Shown one piece after another: positions 39,983 through 48,486 of a stretch of 64,000 nt of DNA. Numbering within the stretch: position 1 is the first letter of the stretch; the number at the start of each line of letters is the position of its first letter. Made by a program: the position numbers and the translations under genes. The notes beneath the pieces were generated by a model, which was not told the DNA's origin, ran no database searches, and saw only the letters and a list, made by a program, of their open reading frames with translations. Origin of the DNA: Cordylochernes scorpioides (lineage: Eukaryota > Arthropoda > Arachnida > Pseudoscorpiones > Chernetidae); assembly GCA_030710605.1 (NCBI GenBank), contig CP092877.1:558001-622000 (forward strand), read 5' to 3'.

Positions 39983-42457
39983 ATGCCCTCAAGAAGGAAT
40001 CGCCGACCATCCCAAACCCCTCCAGAGAACCCTGCCTCGCCGACCAGCACCGACATCCTCAGGTCCATAGCCGCACTGTTGCAGCAGATGGCTACTCGGA
40101 ATCCGACACCGACAGTCCCATTAGGAGCTCCTCCTCACCACGCCACAAAAATCATCCAGCTTCCTAAACTGGCTTCCCCGGAGGAGTTAACGATGTCTTG
40201 TTTCCGCGATTGGAAACAACGTTGGAACGACTACGTGGACGCCCAACAAGTAGCCACCTTCCCGCTATCCACACAGCAAGTGACTTTGCGTGCCGCCCTC
40301 CATTCCGAATGGACCATCCTTTGGCAATCAGGCCGCCTTCATATTTCTACCACCACCACCCTCGATGAAGCCGTGAATGCTCTCGAGTCCTACCTACGCA
40401 AGAAGCGAAACCCCCTCCTTGATCGGCAAGATTTTCATCGTAGGGACCAACAAACCGGAGAATCGGTGGATCGCTACTTCGCAGCCCTTAAAGCTCTTGA
40501 TGACTCGTGTGCACATGAGCTGGATTTTAAGTGCAGCACATGCGGCGACCCGTGTATTACAATATGCACAAAAAGAGCTTGTGGGAAAACGTTTGCCCTT
40601 GCTGGCTATCAACACCAACTCCGTATCCGTGACAGGTTAATATGTGGCCTGTTTGATAAAGACCTCCAACGAAAAGTACTGGCGGAGCAGTATAATTCCG
40701 ACCTCTCCCTGGACCGAGTCCTCTCAATTTGTCTCGCACATGAGAGTGCTACCGCCGTGGGCGCGACTCTTTCACCCTCCCCAACCACCTCCCCCGAAGC
40801 CTTCATTGCAACCAGACGTGCACCATCAACCTACAAGCATCAACAAGCCAGCTCGTCTGAAACCTCACCTAAGGCCAACCGTTTCTTTCAGAAACCCTAT
40901 GATCCTAACGACCCCTGCTCCGGATGTGGGGCTAACCCAAGACACCGCCGTGACCAGTGCCCAGCAAAAGACATAGAGTGTAACAAATGCGGCATCACCG
41001 GGCATTACGGAAGGGTTTGCCGACAACTGAAACGGAAACCCACAACCAAACCTAATATCCCGCCACCCGCAACCAGAAACAATCAGTCCCAACCAGGAAC
41101 CTCAAACACAGTTGTTGCAGCTGGAGTACGCAACGAACTCATAACCATTCCGACCGATATCAACCATAAGTTACACCAAATCCGTTGGCTGGCGGACCCG
41201 GGGTCAGATCTGGATCTAATCCCAGAATCAGAATTCCTGTTACTGGATGAGCAGACCCGATCAGCACTCAACCCGAAGAACGTCCCTTGCGTAGGAGCCA
41301 ACGGCATCAGCTTAAGTCCTTGTGGATCGTTCGTCGCGGCACTGCATCTCAACGGGAAAACATACAGTACTACCGTTGGAGTCTGCAAGCACCTGAACGC
41401 CCCTCTCTTGAGCAAGTGCGGATGCAAAGCCTTAGGACTTCTGCCGGATAACTGGCCCCATTCAATGATCGTCAATGCCATAACCAACGGACAAGTTCTA
41501 ACGTTCCCGCCGACCCCGGTGAGAGCCAATGAGATCGATAAGCAGTCTATCCTTACCCATTATGCTAGAGCGTTCGACGACACAGTGTTAAAACCCATGC
41601 AAGGACCCCCCATGTCTATCGAACTAGTTGAAGATGCCGTTCCTTGCAAACGCTACCGGGCATACAACGTTCCCTTTCACTGGAGAGACCCCGTCAAAAC
41701 TCAACTCGATACCATGTTGGCGAAAGGGATAATCGAACAGGTACCCGTCGGCGAAGCCATCGATTGGTGCCATCCTATGGTAGTCGTCCCGAAAAAAGGC
41801 TCATCACAAGTCACTATACCAAATGATCTCGCCGGTGCCATCATTGGGAAAGGTGGTCAACGCATCAGGAAGATCCGGCGCGAGTCTGGTGCGGGGATCA
41901 CCATAGATGAGTCTCAACCTGGTAGCAACGAACGGGTCATCACCACCTCTGGCACGCCCCAGCAGATCCAGATGGCCCAGTACCTCTTGCAGCAAAATGT
42001 AAGAGAACATTCCTTCCGGAAGCGATACAATCGCAACGCCAAGCCACTCTCACATTTAGAAGTGGGAGCAATAGTCCTTGTCCAGGATCACCGCACAAAA
42101 CATTGGACCCTCCTTGCTGAGGTTCTCGAACAACTTCCACGCGGTCGCAGCTACCTCATCCGGACCGACGCCGGACGCCTTCTTCGCCGTAATCGAAGAT
42201 TCTTACGACCTTTCGTGCCTCCACCGTACACCACCCCACCCAACTCAGCTCAACATCAGCAGACCTTATCCCCTCGAACCCGAGAACCGAACCCGCGTTA
42301 TAGCAACTACGTTGGATCGGTCCCAAGTCCCAATCTCCAGGGGGGGCATGAGATAAGAGGCAGCCAGCGGGCGACGCTGGCATCCTGGGACGCTGGCTGG
42401 CCAGCCGGCCTGCGCGCGCACCGGGGGCTGCGCGCGCACTTTTCGAACACCGCCTGA
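39983..42457 (+). CDS. Gag-protease-(RT start)-KH domain-(integrase tail) fusion polyprotein, 824 aa
   Basis: Starts at AAGATGC, 70 bp after the 5' LTR. Residues ~70-260: Gag-like ([33 protein letters not shown]). ~308-348: two zinc-knuckle-like Cys clusters (CSGCG...[15 protein letters not shown]). ~402-415: aspartic protease site in [13 protein letters not shown] (D-P-G-S in place of the usual D-T/S-G). ~530-609: only the N-terminal approach to RT ([18 protein letters not shown]...[13 protein letters not shown]). Residues 610-673: a KH domain starting [23 protein letters not shown] loop G622-K-G-G625, very close to KH3 of hnRNP K. ~695-745: the integrase C-terminal module ([15 protein letters not shown]...[12 protein letters not shown]). 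The RT, RNase H and integrase catalytic cores are absent. The last ~36 residues are encoded in the 3' LTR. Codon frame is uninterrupted throughout. Product: a Gag particle protein with an added sequence-specific RNA-binding module, by inference. Confidence 0.92.
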   Translation: MPSRRNRRPSQTPPENPASPTSTDILRSIAALLQQMATRNPTPTVPLGAPPHHATKIIQLPKLASPEELTMSCFRDWKQRWNDYVDAQQVATFPLSTQQVTLRAALHSEWTILWQSGRLHISTTTTLDEAVNALESYLRKKRNPLLDRQDFHRRDQQTGESVDRYFAALKALDDSCAHELDFKCSTCGDPCITICTKRACGKTFALAGYQHQLRIRDRLICGLFDKDLQRKVLAEQYNSDLSLDRVLSICLAHESATAVGATLSPSPTTSPEAFIATRRAPSTYKHQQASSSETSPKANRFFQKPYDPNDPCSGCGANPRHRRDQCPAKDIECNKCGITGHYGRVCRQLKRKPTTKPNIPPPATRNNQSQPGTSNTVVAAGVRNELITIPTDINHKLHQIRWLADPGSDLDLIPESEFLLLDEQTRSALNPKNVPCVGANGISLSPCGSFVAALHLNGKTYSTTVGVCKHLNAPLLSKCGCKALGLLPDNWPHSMIVNAITNGQVLTFPPTPVRANEIDKQSILTHYARAFDDTVLKPMQGPPMSIELVEDAVPCKRYRAYNVPFHWRDPVKTQLDTMLAKGIIEQVPVGEAIDWCHPMVVVPKKGSSQVTIPNDLAGAIIGKGGQRIRKIRRESGAGITIDESQPGSNERVITTSGTPQQIQMAQYLLQQNVREHSFRKRYNRNAKPLSHLEVGAIVLVQDHRTKHWTLLAEVLEQLPRGRSYLIRTDAGRLLRRNRRFLRPFVPPPYTTPPNSAQHQQTLSPRTREPNPRYSNYVGSVPSPNLQGGHEIRGSQRATLASWDAGWPAGLRAHRGLRAHFSNTA
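42340..42348 (+). other. Polypurine tract of the KH-carrying element
   Basis: The run AGGGGGGG then CA sits immediately before TGAGATAAG of the right LTR. It lies within the coding frame, so the ORF reads through it into the LTR. Confidence 0.75.
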
Positions 42458-42659
42458 TATCGCCGGCTTGTTTACCGCCCGTCGCTACAACCTACGGCGG
42501 TTCCTTCTATTATATAATACTCTAGGCGCTGGTGGAGTAAAAACTGTACTCCATCTGCCTCTTATAATTGTATGTAATTTTTGGACACTTATTAAAATAT
42601 AAATTATTAATTTATAGTTCTCACTGCAGCTCGAACCTTTACCCTAACTCGGTAGAACA
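42349..42659 (+). mobile_element. 3' LTR of the KH-carrying retrotransposon
   Basis: Identical to the 5' LTR; its first 109 bp encode the C-terminus of the 824-aa ORF (stop at 42455-42457). Followed by the duplicated GCCAT. Confidence 0.9.
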
Positions 42660-43002
42660 GCCATCATGTAATATAATTATAGTGTAACAACCAAACATGT
42701 TTACACAATCCAACTCGCCAGTTTGACCATTATGTAATATAATTATAGTGTAACAACCAAACATGTAGACACAATCCAACTCGCCAGTTTGGCCATTATG
42801 TAATACAATTATAGTGTAACAACCAAACATGTAGACACAATCCAACTCGCCAGTATGGCCATTATGTAATATAATTATAGTGTAACAGCCAAACATGTTT
42901 ACACAATCTAACTCGCCTGTTTGGCCAAATGTAATATAATTATAGTGTAACAGCCAAACATGTAGACACAATCCAACTCGCCAGTTTGGCCATTATGTAA
43001 TA
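42660..43002. repeat. 66-bp minisatellite array 7, right part
   Basis: About five units; one near 42915 has lost a few bases. Ends where a minus-strand Helitron-B starts (CTAG at 43003). Confidence 0.9.
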
Positions 43003-43255
43003 CTAGCGGATGTACCCGGCTTCGCCCGGGTTTTATCCGAGTGAAAGTTTGCCTAACGAATATTATTGATAATAATATTCCGGAACATAATGTTATGATT
43101 TTAATGATAATAATATTCCGGAACATACATAATATTATGATTTTAATGATAATAATATTCCGGTACACACATAATATTATGATATTAATGATAATAATAT
43201 TCTGGAACACACATAATATTATGATATTAATAATAATATTATTCCGGTTTTTACC
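43003..43255 (-). mobile_element. Helitron-B 3' end with ~45-bp tandem repeat
   Basis: CTAG (43003-43006) then CGGATGTACCCGGCTTCGCC (inverted 3' end). About 43060-43245 is four copies of a ~45-bp unit with GATAATAATATTCCGGAACA and CATAATATTATGAT. No gene. Confidence 0.7.
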
Positions 43256-44470
43256 CGAGTAAAGGTTTGTCTAACGAACATTTGTTTAAACAATCCTAGA
43301 AAAATCCAATCCCTAATGAATCTATACTTGGCAAGATAACTTTATGTTTGATTATCTGCTCCACCTAGCTGTACCCGTTTAAACGTTGCTGTCTTTTGTG
43401 AACAAAAAGGCAGTTTTAATACCTAAAAAATAATTTATTAATGATCAAATGTTTACAATACATCAAAATGAAAATTAACAATAAAATTAGCCCTACATAA
43501 ATGTAATTTGAATATAACATATGTAAAAAATAATAGATATATTTTGATAATTTGAAACTCGTAAATTTGAATATCTCGATAAAGTGAACATTTTTTCCCG
43601 GTCCCTTGAAAAATACTCGATAAGTTGAATAAAATCAATATTAATTGGTTCCCACGGTAATTGGAAGTTAAAGGAATAGTATCTTGCCTTGGAATTGTAT
43701 CATTATTTTTGTCTCAAATAAATTGCTGTGTCATCCTGAATTTTGTCTTTCCTAATTTTCTACATTACAAAATCATCATTTTATCTAGTGAAAATTTTTT
43801 CCCGGTCCCTTGAAAAATACTCGATAAGTTGAATAAAATCAATATTAATTGGTTCCCTCGGTAATGGGAAGTTAAAATAATAGTATCTTGCTTTGGAATT
43901 GTATCATTATTCTTGTCTCAAATAAATTGCCGTGACATTCTGAATTTTGTCTTTCCTAATTTTTACATTACAAAATCATCATTTTATCTAGTGAACATTT
44001 TTTCCCGGTCCCTTGAAAAATACTCGATAAGTTGAATAAAAACAATATTAATTGGTTCCCTCGGTAATTGGAAGTGAAAGGAATAGTATCTTGCCTTCGA
44101 ATTGTATCATTATTCTTATCTCAAATAAATTACCGTGTCATCCTGAATTTTGTCTTTTCTAATTTTCTATACATTACAAAATCATCATTTTATCTATTCT
44201 CCCAATATATATGTTGTAGATAAATGATAAAACTAACCTTGACTTGTGCGCAATTAATAGGTAGAAATATTACTTTTGATAAATAATCATCATCATTTAA
44301 GTTAAATCTACCAATCTGCAAATAACCCTAAGGATATTCAAGATATTCAAGAAATTATTTTTCAAAAACCTTCCCGGGGATATACCTAAAAATATCCCAA
44401 AATTTCACGGCGATTGGATGTATGGTTTTTGAATCTATAGAGTACAGACAGACATTCAATTATATATATA
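43256..44470 (-). mobile_element. Helitron-B with three 206-bp units on the minus strand
   Basis: Helitron-B body inverted, with 206-bp units at about 43550-43790, 43790-43990 and 43990-44190 (landmarks CCCGGTCCCTTGAAAAATAC and GGTTCCCTCGGTAATTGG), then the inverse 5' region ending GACAGACATTCAATTATATATA. The small frame at 43453-43638 is repeat sequence. Confidence 0.7.
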
Positions 44471-45295
44471 CTAGCTGAATGACCCGGGCAACGCCCGTGT
44501 TTTACCCGATTGAATGTTTTTATTCAAATACTATTTGTTACAATTATGAATTGGAGCCGTGGATGTCACTCTTGTGAAACGTCCCACTCCAAACATTGTG
44601 CCTGAGAAGCGATATTTTTATAGAAATATGATCTAGCTTTTGTTTTCTGCTCGAATGAATGTTTTTCTGTTAAAATTTTGTTCCTGCGTACAAAATAATG
44701 AACTGGTTTAACCCGTGGTCTCTGCTTTTTGGAATATTTTTCCCGATATAATTTTGTATCTGATAATCAAACATGATACAGCAATATCGTAATCATCATT
44801 TTCTGAATAAAAATATATAGTTTTAATAATTGATTTATATATTTTTTAAAATAGCCTATCGTCTTCCCCGTATTTTTTTACCTATGTATGGAAATTTTGG
44901 TTTGAATTAGTGAACTACTGCGAATTTGTATACCGGACATACAGACAGACAAACAAACATACAAACATTCATTTTTATATATAAACTAGACGAATGACCC
45001 GGGCAACGCTCGTGTTTTACCCGATTGAATGTTTTTATTCCAATACTATTTGTTACAATTATAAATTGGAGCCGTGGATGTCACTCTTGTGAAACGTCCC
45101 TCTCCAAACTTTACATGTACATTAGGTCAGCTGGTATTACCCCTCATTTTCACCGCTAGAGGCGCGAGCGAATTGACTTTTGTAAATATACATAATTATA
45201 AAGATAGAAGCTTCTATAGAAGATAATGATCATAATGATGATGCGCGCGCATCCGTGACAGCGATGAGGAATTGAGGAAAGACGGTCGTGACTAT
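44471..45295 (-). mobile_element. Two Helitron-A elements on the minus strand
   Basis: 3' ends inverted at CTAG 44471-44474 and 44986-44989, each followed by GCTGAATGACCCGGGCAACG or GACGAATGACCCGGGCAACG. The first runs to an inverse 5' end with (CAGA/CAAA)n and CATTCATTTTTATATATA near 44980. No gene. Confidence 0.7.
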
Positions 45296-46460
45296 ATATG
45301 TTGATAATAAAATAACCCGGGCAACGCCCGTGTTTTACCCGATTGAATGTTTTTATTCCAATACTATTTGTTACAATTATAAATTGGAGCCGTGGATGTC
45401 ACTCTTGTGAAACGTCCCGCTCCAAACTTTACATGTACATTAGGTCAGCTGGTATTACCCCTCATTTTCACCGCTAGAGGCGCGAGCGAATTGACTTTTT
45501 GTAAATATACATAATGATGATGCGCGCGCATCCGTGACAGAGATGAGGAATTGTTGAGGAAAGACGGTCGTGACTATATATGTTGATAATAATAATAATA
45601 ATAATATAATAATAATAATTATTATTATCATTAGATAATGATAATGATCATAATGATGATGCGCGCGCATCCGTGACAGAGATGAGGAATTGTTGAGGAA
45701 AGACGGTCGTGACTATATATGTTGATAATAATAATAATAATAATAATAATATAATAATAATAATAATTATTATTATTATCATTAGATAATGATAATGATC
45801 ATAATGATGATGCGCGCGCATCCGTGACAGAGATGAGGAATTGTTGAGGAAAGACGGTCGTGACTATATATGTTGATAATAATAATAATAATATAATAAT
45901 AATAATTATTATTATTATCATTAGATAATGATAATGATCATAATGATGATGCGCGCGCATCCGTGACATGAGGAATTGAGGAAAGACGGTCGTGACTATA
46001 TATGTTGACGAATGGCCCGGGCAACGCCCGTGTTTTACCCGATTGAATTTTTCTATTCCAATACTATTTGTTACAATTATAAATTGGAGCCGTGGATGTC
46101 ACTCTTGTGAAACGTCCCGCTCCAAACTTTACATGTACATTAGGTCAGCTGGTATTACCCCTCATTTTCACCGCTAGAGGCGCGAGCGAATTGACTTTTT
46201 GTAAATATACATGATTATAAAGATAGAAGCTTCTATAGAAGATCATGATCATAATGATGATGCGCGCGCATCCGTGACATGAGGAATTGAGGAGGAAAGA
46301 CGGTCGTGACTATATATGTTGATAATAAAATAATAATAATAATATAATAATAATAATAATTATTATTATCATTAGATAATGATAATGATCATAATGATGA
46401 TGCGCGCGCATCCGAGACAGCGATGAGGAATTGAGGAAAGACGGTCGTGACTATATATGT
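45200..46460. repeat. Composite array: (AAT)n with GCGCGC-containing ~190-bp units
   Basis: Units with ATGATGCGCGCGCATCCGTG, GAGGAATTG(TTG)AGGAAAGACGG, GACTATATATGTTGATAATA and a palindromic (AATAAT)n(ATTATT)n block repeat at about 45230, 45520, 45650, 45800, 45940, 46250 and 46400. Two units carry Helitron-A 3' ends (45314, 46015: GACCCGGGCAACG-like) in place of the AAT block. No gene; the frame at 45455-45670 is low complexity. The same unit in inverse orientation is at 60420-61065. Confidence 0.8.
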
Positions 46461-46702
46461 TGATATAGAAGAGATATAATTTTGTAGCTGATAATCAAAC
46501 ATGATACAGCAATATCGTCATCATCATTTTCTGAATAAAAATATATAGTTTTAATAATTAATTTATATATTTTTTAAAATAGCCTATCGTCTTCCCCGTA
46601 TCTTTTTACCTATGTATGGAAATTTTGGTTTGAATTAGTGAACTACTGCGAATTTGTATACCGGACATACAGACAGACAAACAGACAAACAAACATACAA
46701 AC
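46461..46702 (-). mobile_element. Helitron 5'-end region on the minus strand
   Basis: Inverse Helitron sequence (GATAATCAAACATGATACAG ... GACATACAGACAGACAAACA) that runs toward the family's 5' end and is interrupted at CATTCATTTTTAT by the palindromic element. Confidence 0.65.
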
Positions 46703-46853
46703 ATTCATTTTTATTAACACAAAGCAATAACGCGCCATCTATACATATAAAATAAAACGATTTAAAAGCGCGAATGTCTCTTTTATACATAAAACGAACC
46801 TCTACTGTCCTTACTGCGATGAAAAAATATATTGGGAGGGCTTGGCTCATCAG

Positions 46854-46911
46854 TGGTGAACCCTCCCAGCGGTTTCGCCAATTTAATCCACCAGACCGCT
46901 TCTCAGAGCTC
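46854..46911 (-). ncRNA. Mirror copy of the hammerhead-like module
   Basis: The left palindrome arm carries the same strands on the minus strand. It differs at one stem I base (TGGTGGA instead of TGGTGAA), which turns an A-U pair into a G-U pair, so pairing is kept. CTGATGA, GAAA and GGTC are unchanged. Confidence 0.5.
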
Positions 46912-47046
46912 TAATACTGAATTGGATCATTCTGCTTTTATATGCTACACTGAAGGATGGAATCTTAGAAATGGTTTCTAAGATTCCATCCTTCAGTGTA
47001 GCATATAAAAGCAGAATGATCCAATTCAGTATTAGAGCTCTGAGAA

Positions 47047-47104
47047 GCGGTCTGGTGAATTAAATTGGCGAAACCGCTGGGAGGGTTCACCACTGATGAG
47101 CCAA
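47047..47104 (+). ncRNA. Hammerhead-ribozyme-like module, non-canonical strand order
   Basis: All invariant hammerhead residues are present: cleavage triplet GUC in GCGGTC (47047-47052), GAAA (47070-47073) and CTGATGA (47093-47099). Stem III: GCGGT with ACCGC (A15.1-U16.1 included). Stem I: TGGTGAA (47053-47059) with TTCACCA (47086-47092), 7 of 7 pairs. Stem II: GCCAA (47100-47104) with TTGGC (47065-47069), including G10.1-C11.1. The order along the RNA is cleavage strand, GAAA strand, CUGAUGA strand, whereas known hammerheads are circular permutations of the opposite order. So it would fold in cis only as a pseudoknot, or in trans/dimer form. The mirror copy on the minus strand is at about 46854-46911. 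Confidence 0.6.
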
Positions 47105-47204
47105 GCCCTCCCAATATATTTTTTCATCGCAGTAAGGACAGTAGAGGTTCGTTTTATGTATAAAAGAGACATTCGCGCTTTTAAATCGTTTTATTCATTT
47201 TTAT

Positions 47205-47913
47205 ATATCTTCTATATTAATAAAATGGAAATTTCATAAGTGTTGTTCGCTAAAAACTTTCGTTACAATGCATCAATTTCGACCAATTTTTCAACATTTA
47301 TGTAAAACGAGATGGAGCAGGTTTTTCTTAACATCAAAATATTTTTCCTAACTTTAACATGCGTAACTTCGCTGTTATCGATTAAATACAAAAAAAATCA
47401 ACAGAGTTGTTGTTGTTGTTGTTGTCGTGTCCAAAGAAGAGTCTCAGATGTCTCCATGCATCTCCATCACAGCAGCAGCAATATCCACTATCTTGAGGCT
47501 CTTCATTGGAAAATGGGTGCCGTTGCCACGTTCGTCACCTTGGAAACGAACCAGGATTTGGTCGAATATTCCAAGGGTCCAGGGGGGAACGCAGGGAGGT
47601 GTGGTCGGACTTCTCCCCCCCATCAACAGAGTTAATTTTATTTATATATAAATACAAAAAAAATTCAGCAATTCATTCAACTCAATCTAAAAAAATATTC
47701 AAAACAAGCAATTTTAAGATAACACCATATGTAAAACAGTCGGCCAAGAAAACAACAACGATATTACATCTTTCTCACATATTCACACACAATCTTGATT
47801 AATAATTAAAACTAATCTTTAACATTGTTTATTATACTTCATAATATATAATATTCGTTAGGCAAACTTTCACTCGGATAAAACCCGGGCGAAGCCGGGT
47901 ACACATCCGCTAG
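47205..47913 (+). mobile_element. Helitron-B, plus strand, with a retroposon inside
   Basis: The body is the inverse of 12150-12660 and it ends ACCCGGGCGAAGCCGGGTACACATCCG then CTAG at 47910-47913. It is interrupted at 47409-47621 by the retroposon below. No Helitron gene. Confidence 0.7.
47409..47621 (-). mobile_element. 5'-truncated non-LTR retroposon, 213 bp, (AAC)n tail
   Basis: Flanked by ATCAACAGAGTT at 47397-47408 and 47622-47633; the empty site is seen (inverted) near 12400-12425, so this 12-bp repeat is a real target duplication. On the minus strand the insert begins in a G-rich run and ends CGACAACAACAACAACAAC, a simple-sequence 3' tail as in LINEs and their SINEs. It is GC-richer than its surroundings. 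The minus frame at 47444-47626 has no domain I recognise; it may be 3' coding or untranslated sequence of a LINE. Confidence 0.75.
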
Positions 47914-48277
47914 TATAGAGATATAGAAGAGATATAATTTTGTAGCTGATAATCAAACATGATACAGCAATATCGTCATCATCATTTTCTGAATAAAAAT
48001 ATATAGTTTTAATAATTGATTTATAGATTTTTTAAAATAGCCTATCGTCTTCCCTGTATTTTTTACCTATGTATGGAAATTTTGGTTTGAATTAGTGAAC
48101 TACTGCGAATTTGTATACCGGACATACAGACAGACAAACACAAACAAACATTCATTTTTATTAGATAATAAAAAGGCATATATTGGATTTTAAAAATATT
48201 TAAAATATATATGCCTTTTTATTATCTAATGAATTAAATATGGATTGCTCTATTTTCAAAATTCATTTTTATATATA
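47914..48277. mobile_element. Helitron 5' region and a short hairpin
   Basis: Inverse Helitron sequence as at 46461-46702. At 48165-48232 there is a hairpin with arms TAGATAATAAAAAGGCATAT and its inverse, 25-bp stem, flanked by ATTCATTTTTAT-like sequence on each side: a small fold-back insertion into the same Helitron end used by the 478-bp palindrome. Confidence 0.6.
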
Positions 48278-48474
48278 CAGTAATCCCTCGTTATCACGAA
48301 CTCGGATTATACGAACTCCGGTTTGCGCGAACCGTTTCTTTTCCGTTTATACATTTATTCGGTTTATAAATTCGGTTTATACGATTTTTTTTCGGTATAT
48401 ATTCTTTTAAGACGAAAAGGGTATTTCGTTCTCCCGTTGAGTTCGTCTTAACGAGGGATTACTGTATAGAGAAG
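48278..48474. mobile_element. Tigger-derived MITE, 197 bp
   Basis: Ends CAGTAATCCCTCGTTATCAC and CGTCTTAACGAGGGATTACTG, TA-flanked (48276-48277, 48475-48476). The terminal ~50-80 bp on each side match those of the Tigger at 21405-22870, so it is a deletion derivative of that family. Confidence 0.9.
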
Positions 48475-48486
48475 AGATATAGATAA

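Larger units (their letters stand above)
39602..42659 (+). mobile_element. Young Ty3/gypsy-type LTR retrotransposon with captured KH domain
   Basis: The 311-bp LTRs (39602-39912 and 42349-42659) are identical as far as I can read and begin TGAGATAAGAGG and end GGTAGAACA. The host duplication GCCAT is at 39597-39601 and 42660-42664, a 5-bp target site typical of this class. A primer-binding site follows the left LTR directly and a G-rich polypurine tract precedes the right LTR. The interior is GC-richer than its surroundings and holds one 824-codon ORF. The absence of RT, RNase H and integrase cores means it must be mobilised in trans. Identical LTRs indicate very recent insertion into the 66-bp satellite. 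Confidence 0.93.
46715..47192. mobile_element. 478-bp near-palindromic element with target duplication
   Basis: Arms 46751-46964 and 46979-47194 are reverse complements with very few mismatches around a 14-nt centre (GAAATGGTTTC). It is flanked by ATTCATTTTTAT at 46703-46714 and 47193-47204, a 12-bp target duplication of Helitron end sequence. About 36 bp at the left end (TAACACAAAGCAATAACGCG...) lie outside the palindrome. There is no protein. Each arm contains the hammerhead-like module described separately. A 12-bp duplication and asymmetric left end suggest retroposition rather than cut-and-paste. Confidence 0.8.

Noticed and set aside
40377-41826. Multiple 60-148-codon ORFs overlapping the KH-carrying polyprotein
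   Set aside because: Shadows in other frames of the 824-codon ORF, in GC-richer DNA with few stops.
45230-46460. Hammerhead search hit around GCGATGAGG...GGAAAGACGGTC
   Set aside because: The CUGAUGA core is incomplete (no CTGATGA) and the stems do not pair around GAAA.
47090-47135. A canonical single-strand-order hammerhead starting at CTGATGA 47093
   Set aside because: No GAAA with a matching stem II follows downstream; the matching GAAA strand lies upstream, hence the non-canonical order reported.
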